Source: Flammeovirgaceae bacterium (GTDB lineage: Bacteria; Bacteroidota; Bacteroidia; Cytophagales; Cyclobacteriaceae). From it: 36,871 nucleotides of DNA. The DNA is taken from NCBI GenBank assembly GCA_027487845.1, contig JAIYCV010000020.1, positions 1 to 36,871 of the forward strand. The letters are read 5' to 3'. Positions 1 to 7,590 of the stretch are shown in pieces. The notes beneath the pieces are model-generated. The model was not told where the DNA came from and searched no databases. It saw only the letters and a program-made list of their open reading frames with translations. Within the stretch, counting starts at the first letter, position 1, and every line of letters begins with the position of its first letter. The position numbers and the translations under genes were made by a program.

Positions 1-325
1 GCCTCGGTATACCGTTCCTGTTCGTCAGTACCGGAGTTTGTAGTCTCGCTTCCTTCAGTGCTTGCTTCACAGCAAACCACCTTGCGACTTACTAATTGGC
101 ATTACCAACTTGCCAATAAAGGACTTACACCCTCTGGAATAATTCGGTATCTTTCGATACCTTCGCCCATGCTGGGCGCACACAAAAGCTTGTGGCAAGC
201 GGGCGGGACTGTGCGTCATTGAAGTCTGTAGTTCTTTATTTATCTTTGTCACGGTGGACAGGACGAATGTTTTTATTTGCCCGCCTTCCACAAGCTAACC
301 GTTGGTGGCAATGCGCCCTCGGACA
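1..325. other. Gene-poor leader region with two small hairpins
   Basis: No convincing gene is seen here on either strand; the short open frames have no recognisable product. Two small perfect hairpins lie back to back: GGTATC/GATACC with a four-base loop (146-161) and GCCCA/TGGGC with a three-base loop (165-177). The second hairpin runs into the larger inverted repeat described separately at 174-318. The stretch looks like structured non-coding or repeat DNA at the edge of the accessory region. Its function is unknown. Confidence 0.4.
174..318. repeat. attC-like imperfect inverted repeat, copy 1
   Basis: The left arm AGCTTGTGGCAAGCGGGC (187-204) pairs with GCCCGCCTTCCACAAGCT (279-296): nine perfect pairs, an unpaired base, then a GC-rich inner stem. 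A further outer pair GGGCGCA (174-180) and TGCGCCC (312-318) flanks it, separated by an unpaired AACCGTTGGTGGCAA segment. Two nested stems with extrahelical bases and a long central loop are the general architecture of integron attC sites. The match to the RYYYAAC/GTTRRRY core consensus is poor, so the attC label is inference. The first 14 bases of the left arm recur exactly at 1189-1202. Confidence 0.5.
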
Positions 326-708
326 ATGACGACTAATCGGACGGAGAAAAAAAAGAATTTGGAATATGTAAAATTTGTGGGTACAGCGGACAATTAAGTT
401 TCGAGCATGTACCCCCCGACAAAGCATTCAATCACCAACGACATTATTATCAAATAGAGTTTGACAAGTTAATTGAAATAGAAGACGACTTCTTGGATTT
501 GTCCATGGGTCAAATCTATGAGAAGGGACATTCAAAAAAGAAGCAAGGTGGAATTGGGTTTTATAGTCTTTGCGAGAAATGTAACAATGACACAGGAAGT
601 TGGTATGGACATGCATTCGTAAGTTGGGCATGGCAAGGCATGAGTATTTTACAAAAAGCAAACGGTCGACCTAGTTTGTACTATCACACCAAGAACTTCG
701 ACAAATGA
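326..708 (+). pseudogene. HNH-endonuclease-like protein, frame broken at an A8 tract
   Basis: The main open frame (337-708) encodes a small HNH-type protein: a first CxxC pair (IC-KIC-G, near base 367), the motif EHVPPDKAFN, and a second pair in LCEKCNND followed by TGSWYG. Two CxxC zinc knuckles around a His-containing motif fit small HNH/McrA-like nucleases. This frame has no ATG, GTG or TTG between the stop at 334 and base 493. The other frame offers ATG at 326 (or 311) and reads MTTNRTEK up to a run of eight A residues (347-354); adding one A joins it smoothly to the HNH frame. The gene is therefore probably a one-base deletion mutant, or is expressed by slippage on the A tract. It sits just after the first inverted repeat with no evident promoter. 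Confidence 0.6.
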
Positions 709-1141
709 TTAATAAGAGAAACGGACATATCAACATTTCGCGAGAGATAGAGTTAGCCCCAAACGACTCTTTTGAAAAAATTATAACCTTCGACTTGGAG
801 AAATTCAAGTGGTGAGAGATCTGAAGAATGGCTACAAATGGTTGGACTTGAAGAACGTAAGAATCGACAGCGAATATTTCATCTTTTCATTTGGATTCTA
901 TAATGAGGAATTCAAAATGCTTGACTTCGTTGTCGCCAATAAAAAATTTGACTTGAAAGAAACTTGGGACAACTGGACTGAGGAGAATGAAAGAACTCAA
1001 GCACAGAATTGCAAAAAATGGGTTTCTGATAAACTTGGCCATGATCGACATTTTTCTTGGGGACAAGTTTCCGCGGGACTTGATTCTAAGAGTGGTTCAA
1101 GTTCAATTTTCATCAAATACGAGACAGCAAAAAGAGAATGA
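705..1141 (+). pseudogene. Hypothetical protein split by a frameshift
   Basis: An ATG at 705 overlaps the stop of the HNH-like gene (ATGA) and opens a frame encoding MINKRNGHINISREIEL and on to FDLEKFKW, ending at a TGA (812-814). A second frame, open from about base 776 and with GTG codons at 809 and 812, continues to 1141 with VRDLKNGYKWLDLKNVRI and ends in a Ser/Gly-rich segment followed by SSIFIKYE. The two halves read as one protein of about 145 residues broken by a -1 shift near 800-815; no classic slippery heptamer is visible there. The product is soluble-looking and rich in aromatic and acidic residues, as in small hypothetical or immunity-like proteins, but I do not recognise the family with confidence. 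The ATGA overlap suggests it was co-translated with the HNH gene. Confidence 0.5.
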
Positions 1142-1188
1142 TCTCTATCGGACATTTATTTACGAATATGGCCGCAGCAGCCAACAAC

Positions 1189-1303
1189 AGCTTGTGGCAA
1201 GCCACCTGGCTCCGTGGGCAGTGAACTGAAAATCGATTAAAATTCAGTAGAAAGGACATTTTTTAAAATTTCACTTTCCGGACAACTTTCCTATACTTGC
1301 CAC
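1189..1303. repeat. attC-like imperfect inverted repeat, copy 2
   Basis: AGCTTGTGGCAAGC at 1189-1202 is identical to the left arm of the first copy at 187-200, in the same orientation and exactly 1002 bases downstream. GTGGCAAG (1194-1201) pairs with CTTGCCAC (1296-1303). A small internal ACTGAA/TTCAGT hairpin lies in the loop around 1224-1249. The element begins about 50 bases after the hypothetical gene and ends 60 bases before the S41 protease start, as expected for a cassette boundary. CCAACAACAG just outside the left arm resembles CCAAACAACAG at the end of the third element. Confidence 0.5.
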
Positions 1304-1363
1304 GTGGACAGCACGTCATATGTAAAATCGTTGCAGGCAAGCCTTTTATTTGAGACACTTTTT

Positions 1364-2788
1364 ATGAAGAACGTACTCCTTTTATTCTTTTTGATATATA
1401 CCATTGATTTAGTCGGTCAAAATCTCTCCAAAATATCGATTGAAAACCAGCGACAGGATTTCGAGATATTAAGAAAAACGATTGAACAGCTTCACCCTGA
1501 CCCCTATAGATATACAAATAAAGCAACATTTAACTCCCAATTTGACAGTGCACATAATGAAATTCAAAATGAATCAACGGAAATAGAATTTTATAGAGTA
1601 ATTGCTCCTTTGGTAACACAAATAAAAAATGGCCATACTTTCATATCGCTTTCAGACGCCTATTACAATGGTATTTTGTTGTTGCCCTTGAAGCTTGTCA
1701 CGTTTCAGGAACGAATTTATGTACACAGGGATCTTTCAGGCAAAAATAAGGAGATTGAGGGCTTTGAATTACTACAAATAAACAATGTTCCTGTCAAAGA
1801 GATCATAAAGAAAATAATCCCATATATACAAAGTGATGGGTTTAACGATGATGCGAGGTACAAGGCTGCAGTTGAGGACGACTTGGCGTATTATTACAGC
1901 CAAGTCTTTGGAGATTCGGAATCTTTCGAAGTAGCGCTAAAAAATCAAAAAACTCAGACTCTTGTATCAAAGACTATGCAAGGAATTTCTGATGCGCAAT
2001 TTATAGCCCGTTATCCTCATAATACATCTTTCCCTTGGTCTCTTCAAAAAATTGACACGTTAAATGCTGCATTACTTAAGATTGGATCACTTGACAATTT
2101 CGTTCGTCATGACAATAAAAGAATATTTTTTAAAGACTTTTTAAAAAATTCATTTGATGAAATCAAAAAATGGAAAGTTGACAATCTCATTCTGGATTTG
2201 AGATATAATGGAGGTGGAGAATTAAAAAATTCTATTTTATTATATTCCTATCTGGCCAATGGTCCATTTCAATTTTCAAAAGAAATTGAGATATCTTCAA
2301 TTACAAAGCCAACTTACATTCAATATACAAACTACGACAAGGCTATTAAATTTAATCCTATAAAGTTCAAAAATGTTGTAAAAAAAGAGGAAACCGTTTT
2401 TTATCTTAAGGAACATTTTTCAATGATCAAGACCCCACCCGCTAATAATTGCTTTAAGGAAAATCTATTTGTAATCATAAGGAATACCGCATCATCTGCA
2501 GGATGTCTGGCCGCCTATATTCATAGCAATAAAAGAGGAACAATAATCGGGGAAGAAAACCGGGATAACTATACAGGTTATTCTGCCGGTGTTCCCGTGG
2601 TACTTACTTTACCTCATTCTAAGATCAGGATAAATATTCCACTAAGGAAATTTACATATGTTACTGGTAAAGATACGGGTAGGGGAACTATTCCTGACCT
2701 ACCAGTTTCGATGAGTTTTGAAGACTTTTTTAACGGACATGATACTGACATTGAACATATTTTAAAATTGATCGATAATAGAAAATAA
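1364..2788 (+). CDS. Secreted S41-family (tail-specific-like) peptidase
   Basis: This 474-residue protein starts at the ATG at 1364, which gives a clean signal peptide (MKNVLLLFFLIYTIDLVGQ); an in-frame GTG at 1304 would extend it into the inverted repeat and spoil the signal. An N-terminal domain with GHTFISLSD is followed by a PDZ-like stretch (about 110-170) and the S41 core: LILDLRYNGGGELKNS (about 270-287), NTASSAG with the probable nucleophile at Ser377 or Ser378, and IIGEENRDNYTG. The Ser/Lys dyad lysine of classic C-terminal processing proteases is not evident, as in several S41 subgroups that use other residues. It is expected to cleave proteins in the periplasm or outside the cell. 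The gene is visibly AT-rich, stands alone between two repeat elements, and has no clear promoter, which fits acquisition as a mobile unit. Confidence 0.75.
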   Translation: MKNVLLLFFLIYTIDLVGQNLSKISIENQRQDFEILRKTIEQLHPDPYRYTNKATFNSQFDSAHNEIQNESTEIEFYRVIAPLVTQIKNGHTFISLSDAYYNGILLLPLKLVTFQERIYVHRDLSGKNKEIEGFELLQINNVPVKEIIKKIIPYIQSDGFNDDARYKAAVEDDLAYYYSQVFGDSESFEVALKNQKTQTLVSKTMQGISDAQFIARYPHNTSFPWSLQKIDTLNAALLKIGSLDNFVRHDNKRIFFKDFLKNSFDEIKKWKVDNLILDLRYNGGGELKNSILLYSYLANGPFQFSKEIEISSITKPTYIQYTNYDKAIKFNPIKFKNVVKKEETVFYLKEHFSMIKTPPANNCFKENLFVIIRNTASSAGCLAAYIHSNKRGTIIGEENRDNYTGYSAGVPVVLTLPHSKIRINIPLRKFTYVTGKDTGRGTIPDLPVSMSFEDFFNGHDTDIEHILKLIDNRK

Positions 2789-2805
2789 GAACTAAGAATC
2801 CGTAG

Positions 2806-2925
2806 GGAGAGGCTGCAGGCAAGCCATGACATCTCCGCAGACAGTTTGGTCAATGACTTTAAGATTTTTTTTCGCTAATAGTTCTGTCGACAAATCTTAC
2901 GCGGACAGTTGTAGCCAAACAACAG
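2806..2925. repeat. Hairpin element closing the cassette-like region, copy 3
   Basis: GGCTGCAGGCAAGCC (2811-2825) matches the core of the other two elements with changes only in the middle triplet (GCT-N3-GGCAAGC). It sits in a hairpin with GGCT/AGCC inside GGAGA/TCTCC. The 12-mer TGCAGGCAAGCC also occurs at 1332-1343, so the S41 gene is flanked by direct copies of it. The segment ends with GTTGT-N6-ACAAC followed by AG (from 2908), reminiscent of CCAACAACAG before copy 2. The rsgA stop codon lies immediately after. This is an apparent boundary between accessory and core DNA, and the assignment is inference. Confidence 0.4.
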
Positions 2926-3837
2926 TTACTTTCTATTATCTTGTCCTGTCACGATACTTCGATAGCTTTCGTAGCGGCTAAGGGCAATCTCACCCAACTG
3001 CACGGCTTGTATAATCTTACATTTGGGTTCATTTAAATGGAGGCAGCTTCTGCTGAATTTACACTCCATCCGCAAGTCGCGCATCTCCGGAAAGTAGTCT
3101 GAAACCTCTTGCTCATCCATATCCACAAACCCCCACTCTTTTACCCCCGGTGTATCAATCACAAATGTCTGTTCCTCGAGTTGAAACATTTCAGCAAACG
3201 TGGTGGTGTGCGTTCCTTTATTTGAGAACACGGAGATCTCTCCTACCTCTTGTTTTATTTTTCCCGAGAGTCTGTTTAACACGGTAGACTTGCCCACACC
3301 AGAATGGCCTGCAATCAACGTTACTTTGTTTTTTAGCAATGTAGATACGAATTCAAGAGGATCGTCTAATGCCGAAATGCTGAACACCTGAACACCCAAA
3401 CTGGTGTATAAACTGGCAATATGATCTTGGTCTTTGGCCTCGTCACTATCAAGCAAATCTTTCTTGTTGAAAATTAATATCTGTGGGATGCGAAACGATT
3501 CTGCACTCACAAAAAAGCGATCTATAAAACCCAAAGACGTGCGAGGCTGTTTGGTAGTGGCTAGTAAGATTACCTGGTCTACGTTTGCCGCTAATACATG
3601 ACTAAACGAAGACTTTTTAATGGATTGCCTAACAATGTGGTTTCTCCTTTCCAGGATTTCCGTAATTACACCGCCCTCCGACTCCGCATCCAAAAGAACA
3701 TGGTCTCCCACAGCAATGGGGTTTGTTTCTTTGTAGCCCTCCAACTTTAACTTGCCTTTGATACGACACGTCAGCCGTTTGCCCTCCGTTAATACTTCAT
3801 ACCATAATCCGTTAGAGCGGGTTACCAATCCTTGCAT
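2926..3837 (-). CDS. rsgA: Ribosome small-subunit-dependent GTPase RsgA (YjeQ)
   Basis: RsgA is a circularly permuted GTPase that assists late 30S subunit maturation in the cytoplasm. The 303-residue product shows the permuted order: an N-terminal OB-fold, then NKKD (G4, 124-127), then the P-loop GHSGVGKST (G1, 177-185) and DTPG (G3, 228-231). The C-terminal zinc knuckle has C259, C265, H267 and C273. Length and order match the family. The ATG overlaps the waaA stop by one base (TAATG), so the two are translationally coupled, with waaA upstream. No terminator is evident at its 3' end, where the accessory region begins. Confidence 0.96.
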   Translation of the reverse strand: MQGLVTRSNGLWYEVLTEGKRLTCRIKGKLKLEGYKETNPIAVGDHVLLDAESEGGVITEILERRNHIVRQSIKKSSFSHVLAANVDQVILLATTKQPRTSLGFIDRFFVSAESFRIPQILIFNKKDLLDSDEAKDQDHIASLYTSLGVQVFSISALDDPLEFVSTLLKNKVTLIAGHSGVGKSTVLNRLSGKIKQEVGEISVFSNKGTHTTTFAEMFQLEEQTFVIDTPGVKEWGFVDMDEQEVSDYFPEMRDLRMECKFSRSCLHLNEPKCKIIQAVQLGEIALSRYESYRSIVTGQDNRK

Positions 3838-5081
3838 TAGAGTAACATTTTTTTGCAGTAATTAACAATCTTCTCCGTGGCACCTATATTGTCTTCCACA
3901 TAGTGGCGATTGACTTCACAGGCTAACAGAAAGCTCTCTGGAAACAATACAAGGTGTTCGTATTCTTTTCTTAACTCCGTACAACTTCCGATTCCAAAAG
4001 CACCACCCTTGCCAATAAGGTCGTTTGCCTCTTGAAACCGTGAATAATTTTTATTCCCAAAAAAAATAGGAATTCCAAAGGCGGCCGCTTCCAAAATGTT
4101 GTGTATCCCTTTTCCGAAACCACCACCAACATAGGCAAACTCACCGTATTGATATAGCTGACTTAACATTCCGACATTATCAATGATAAGCACTTGATAC
4201 GGTTCCAGCTCAATTGCGTTGGTTACGTTGGAAAAACGAATCACTTTTCCGCTATTGGAATTTTCGATTTGGTTTAAAAAATTCTCCGTTAGTTCATGTG
4301 GGGCAATGATAAATTTCAATTGATCCTTTTGCTCGTTTATGAATGGAGCCAGGACGTTGAAATCCTGTTCCCAGCAACTGCCAACTACCATTACTTTTTG
4401 CGAGCCCTTGAAAGCACTAGCTTGCCATATTTCCCTCGGATTTTTACTTACTTCGTAAACGCGATCTAAACGAGTATCGCCCGTTATGGTAACGTTCGTG
4501 ATGCCGATCGACTTAAGAAGTTCCTTTGAAATAGTATTCTGAACAAAGAAATGAGAAAAGTTGGCGAGAATAGTCCTGTAAAAACCACCGTATGGTTTAA
4601 AAAATAATTGGTTGTCTCTAAAAATACTTGAGATAGAAATTAGGGGTATCTTCTTTTTCGTTAGCTCATTCGAATAGTAAAACCAAAACTCGTATTTAAT
4701 AAAAATAGCGAACGAAGGATTAACCGTGTTAACCCAATTACGGGCATTTGCTGGCGTGTCCCAAGGCAAATAGAAAACCCAATCTGCGTGAGCATAATTT
4801 TTTCGTACCTCGTACCCAGAAGGCGAAAAAAAAGTAAGGAGTATTTTATGGTTGGGAAGTTGATCTTTTAAGCGCTCGATCACCGGCCTCCCCTGTTCAA
4901 ATTCACCCAATGAGGCAGCATGAACCCAAATTATCTTTTCCTCACTATTTTTAAAAGCAGTATTCACTTTTCGCTCCTGATTTTTTCGGCCACTAACAAA
5001 AAGCGTTGCCTTCGGGTGAAAAAAGGACGCCATCCAATAGAGAAAGGATAACAAGCGAATGGAGAATCTGTAAAGTATCAA
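3837..5081 (-). CDS. waaA: 3-deoxy-D-manno-octulosonic acid (Kdo) transferase
   Basis: WaaA/KdtA moves Kdo from CMP-Kdo onto the lipid A precursor at the inner face of the cytoplasmic membrane. The 414-residue protein has the family's N-terminal anchor (LYRFSIRLLSFLYWMASFF), followed by IWVHAASLGEFEQGRPVIE, which matches the conserved WxHaaSxGE region with its catalytic Glu. VGSCWEQD opens the C-terminal Rossmann half, and YVGGGFGKGIHNILEAAAFG is the conserved GT-B sugar-nucleotide site. It forms an operon with rsgA by stop/start overlap. It implies that this organism makes Kdo-containing lipopolysaccharide. Confidence 0.95.
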   Translation of the reverse strand: MILYRFSIRLLSFLYWMASFFHPKATLFVSGRKNQERKVNTAFKNSEEKIIWVHAASLGEFEQGRPVIERLKDQLPNHKILLTFFSPSGYEVRKNYAHADWVFYLPWDTPANARNWVNTVNPSFAIFIKYEFWFYYSNELTKKKIPLISISSIFRDNQLFFKPYGGFYRTILANFSHFFVQNTISKELLKSIGITNVTITGDTRLDRVYEVSKNPREIWQASAFKGSQKVMVVGSCWEQDFNVLAPFINEQKDQLKFIIAPHELTENFLNQIENSNSGKVIRFSNVTNAIELEPYQVLIIDNVGMLSQLYQYGEFAYVGGGFGKGIHNILEAAAFGIPIFFGNKNYSRFQEANDLIGKGGAFGIGSCTELRKEYEHLVLFPESFLLACEVNRHYVEDNIGATEKIVNYCKKMLL

Positions 5082-5220
5082 AGCCTGAATAAGTGATCAA
5101 ATATAACTCAAAACCTTAAAAAGGGTTCTAAACTCAAATCTCAATTGAATAGCGAATTCACTTTTTTAACCTTATTTTGCATCCTGAATTCCACACATTC
5201 CACAATAAAACAAAACAATC

Positions 5221-6237
5221 ATGAAACCCAACGTTACGCTATTAATTGCTTTTTTGGCTGTCAGTGCAAGTGTTTTTGGACAAGATGAGGTGAAGGCACT
5301 TATCAGAGGGAGCGGTAGTGATGCCGGATATTTGCTAAAAGAATTCATGAGCCCCGCGCTCAAAGTATCTAATATTGGCCTCAATCAAGGCTGGTATAAT
5401 ACGGCTGGTACCCATAAAAAATTTGGCTTTGATGTGACCGTTTCTTCCGCATTTGTGAGTGTACCGGAAGCTGACCTTTCTTTTAAAGTCGATAACACAA
5501 AGCTTACAGATGTTCAATTAGTCAATCCTTCCAACGGAACTGTACCCACTTATTTGGGTTCAGATCAGGTGTCCCCTCAGTTTCGATTAAAATCAGATCA
5601 AAGCGCTACGTTTACTGCAGAGGGAGCGAACATAAAAGATAATAGCGCAGGCTTTGCCCCTATACCTGTAGTGCAAGCTGGCATTGGCTTACCAAAAGGG
5701 AATGAATTAAAAATACGCTTTCTTCCTGCCATTGACATTAGCTCGATGGGGCTCGTCAAAAACAAAACCACGGTAACGCTAATCGGAGCTGGATTGGTAC
5801 ACGATATAAAACAACATATACCCGTAATTAGCCAACTCCCTTTCGATCTCTCAGCGTTTGTTGGTTATAGTAAATACACGGCTGAGTCTGAACTTGACAA
5901 CGGGAATTCCGCGAACGTATCTAGATTCGAGACAAGTGCTTTCACAGTGCAAGGGTTAATATCTAAGAAATTCTCGATTTTAACGTTATACGGAAGCTTG
6001 GGCTATAACTTTGCAAGTGCTAAAATGGAAATCAAGGGAGTCTATAAAGATGCCGGTACCAGTTCAAATCCAAAAACAATCAACGGCTCGGAGATCGCAC
6101 CTGTTAATATATCTTCAAGCGGACCAAGGGCAACTGCTGGCTTTCGCCTGAAGCTTTTGATTTTTACGCTACACACGGATTATACTTTACAAGAATATTC
6201 CACCATAACAACAGGTTTTGGCCTGAGCATTAGGTAA
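5221..6237 (+). CDS. DUF6588-like outer-membrane-type protein
   Basis: The 338-residue protein begins with a signal peptide ending in VFGQ. The rest is Gly- and Ser-rich with alternating hydrophobic strands (for example VTLIGAGLVHDI and LYGSLGYNFASAKM) and ends in a short strand, FGLSIR, typical of an outer-membrane beta barrel. The pattern resembles the Bacteroidota family DUF6588, which has no established function. It stands alone: waaA diverges upstream across a 139-base gap and the crotonase gene converges downstream at 15 bases. TATTTTG at 5173-5179 could be part of a -7 element, though one T short of the consensus. Family assignment is from memory of the family pattern. Confidence 0.65.
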   Translation: MKPNVTLLIAFLAVSASVFGQDEVKALIRGSGSDAGYLLKEFMSPALKVSNIGLNQGWYNTAGTHKKFGFDVTVSSAFVSVPEADLSFKVDNTKLTDVQLVNPSNGTVPTYLGSDQVSPQFRLKSDQSATFTAEGANIKDNSAGFAPIPVVQAGIGLPKGNELKIRFLPAIDISSMGLVKNKTTVTLIGAGLVHDIKQHIPVISQLPFDLSAFVGYSKYTAESELDNGNSANVSRFETSAFTVQGLISKKFSILTLYGSLGYNFASAKMEIKGVYKDAGTSSNPKTINGSEIAPVNISSSGPRATAGFRLKLLIFTLHTDYTLQEYSTITTGFGLSIR

Positions 6238-6251
6238 GCACTTATTTCTTT

Positions 6252-7025
6252 TCATTTTCCTTTGTATGAAGGCGTGCGTTTTTCAACGAACGCTTTCATA
6301 CCTTCTTTCTGATCCTCTGAGGCAAAAGTTAAATAAAAACTTTTTCGCTCGAAAGCGAGGCCTTCTTCTAGGTGTGTTTCAAACGAACGGTTCACAGCTT
6401 CCTTTGCTAATTGCACCGCTACGGGTGAATAAGCGGCTATTTCTTTCGCCAGCTTAATGGTTTCCATCATATATGTTTCCAAAGGGAAAACGTGATTTAC
6501 CAGTCCATAAGAAAGGGCCTCTTGCGCAGAAAGGAATCGGCCACTTAAAATCAGTTCCATTGATTTGGCTTTTCCGATTGCTTTGGTCATCCGTTGCGTA
6601 CCCCCCGCACCTGGAATGGTGCCTATTCTAACCTCAGGCTGGCCGAATTTGGCAGTTTCTGACGCCATAATCATATCGCAGGTCATCGCCAATTCACAGC
6701 CTCCGCCTAACGCAAAACCAGAAACGGCAGCTATAATTGGCTTTTTGGTTAGTCGAATTTGATCCCATGTTCTAAACCGATCTTCCATCACCATTTCAAT
6801 GGCCGTTTTATCTGCCATTTGCTTTATATCCGCACCCGCGGCAAATGCTTTGTCGTTTCCCGTAAGGATAATAACCCTAACCGATGCGTTGGCATCTAGC
6901 ATCGCCAATGCAGCTCTTAACTCTTCCATCAGTTCATGGTTAAGCGCATTTAGTTCTTTAGGTCTGTTTAATTCAACCAACGCGACAAATGGCTCAATTT
7001 GCTCCTCTACTTTAATAAAGTTCAT
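6252..7025 (-). CDS. Enoyl-CoA hydratase / crotonase family protein
   Basis: This 257-residue protein has the full crotonase signature. FAAGADIKQM (61-70) and GFALGGGCELAMTCD (103-117) form the oxyanion hole, with catalytic-type Glu111 and Glu131 (in GQPE), followed by GTIPGAGGTQR. Having both glutamates, it should hydrate short- or medium-chain enoyl-CoA (or dehydrate 3-hydroxybutyryl-CoA) in fatty-acid or amino-acid degradation. Length is normal for a single-domain soluble enzyme. It diverges from the phosphatase gene across 79 bases. The exact chain-length preference cannot be read from the sequence. Confidence 0.93.
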   Translation of the reverse strand: MNFIKVEEQIEPFVALVELNRPKELNALNHELMEELRAALAMLDANASVRVIILTGNDKAFAAGADIKQMADKTAIEMVMEDRFRTWDQIRLTKKPIIAAVSGFALGGGCELAMTCDMIMASETAKFGQPEVRIGTIPGAGGTQRMTKAIGKAKSMELILSGRFLSAQEALSYGLVNHVFPLETYMMETIKLAKEIAAYSPVAVQLAKEAVNRSFETHLEEGLAFERKSFYLTFASEDQKEGMKAFVEKRTPSYKGK

Positions 7026-7086
7026 GGAAGTGTTTTTTGTTGACTAACAAATCTAGTAGTTATTAAATAGGATAAAAAAAACGAGA

Positions 7087-7094
7087 TACTTTCG
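7087..7094 (+). promoter_or_regulatory. Possible -7 box of the phosphatase gene
   Basis: TACTTTCG resembles the Bacteroidota -7 consensus TAnnTTTG with one mismatch and lies 10 bases before the phosphatase start codon, so the leader would be very short. No well-placed -33 element was confirmed. Confidence 0.25.
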
Positions 7095-7104
7095 CATAAA
7101 AAAG

Positions 7105-7590
7105 ATGACTAAAATTCTGTTTGTTTGCCTTGGCAATATTTGTCGTTCGCCTTTGGCGGAAGCAATTTTCATTCATAGAATTGCGCAAATTGGCAAGGGT
7201 GATTTATTTGAGGCCGACTCATGCGGAACTTCTAACTACCACATCGGGTCGCAGCCCGATTCAAGAACAATAGCAAATGCCCGCTCAAACGGGGTTCGTA
7301 TAAATCACAAAGCGCGGCAATTTTCTATTACCGATTTTGACTCTTTCGATCTGATACTTGTTATGGATAAAAGTAACCTTCGCAACATTCAAAGCATCAG
7401 CAATAAACCAGAGCACCTAAAGAAAGTAGGATTGCTGAGAAGTTACGATGAAAACAAAAAAGCAATGGAAGTGCCTGATCCTTACTACGGCAATGAATCA
7501 GATTTTCAAGAGGTGTTTAACATCTTGAATTTTTCGATAGAAAATCTAATTCGCAAAGAGTTTAATCTTTCACCAAGAGCTGCAGAGTAG
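7105..7590 (+). CDS. Low-molecular-weight protein tyrosine phosphatase
   Basis: The 161-residue protein starts MTKILFVCLGNICRSPLAE, containing the CX5R(S) phosphate-binding loop (C8 to R14) that forms the phosphocysteine intermediate. The general acid is D125 in PDPYYG. Both are diagnostic of cytoplasmic low-molecular-weight tyrosine phosphatases, which in bacteria often counter tyrosine kinases of polysaccharide export or act on small phosphomolecules. No kinase or capsule gene lies nearby, so the substrate is open. Its 3' end overlaps the convergent aspartate kinase gene by 29 bases. Confidence 0.93.
   Translation: MTKILFVCLGNICRSPLAEAIFIHRIAQIGKGDLFEADSCGTSNYHIGSQPDSRTIANARSNGVRINHKARQFSITDFDSFDLILVMDKSNLRNIQSISNKPEHLKKVGLLRSYDENKKAMEVPDPYYGNESDFQEVFNILNFSIENLIRKEFNLSPRAAE

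Noticed and set aside
67..291. 74-codon minus-strand open frame at the window start
   Set aside because: It runs across the inverted repeat and has no protein-like pattern; the repeat structure explains the sequence better.
987..1229. 80-codon plus-strand frame overlapping the hypothetical gene
   Set aside because: It is an alternative frame of the hypothetical gene that runs on into the second repeat; the other frame is more coherent.
1304..1363. GTG start for the S41 protease at 1304
   Set aside because: It would begin inside the inverted repeat and put 20 residues before a complete signal peptide; the ATG at 1364 is preferred.
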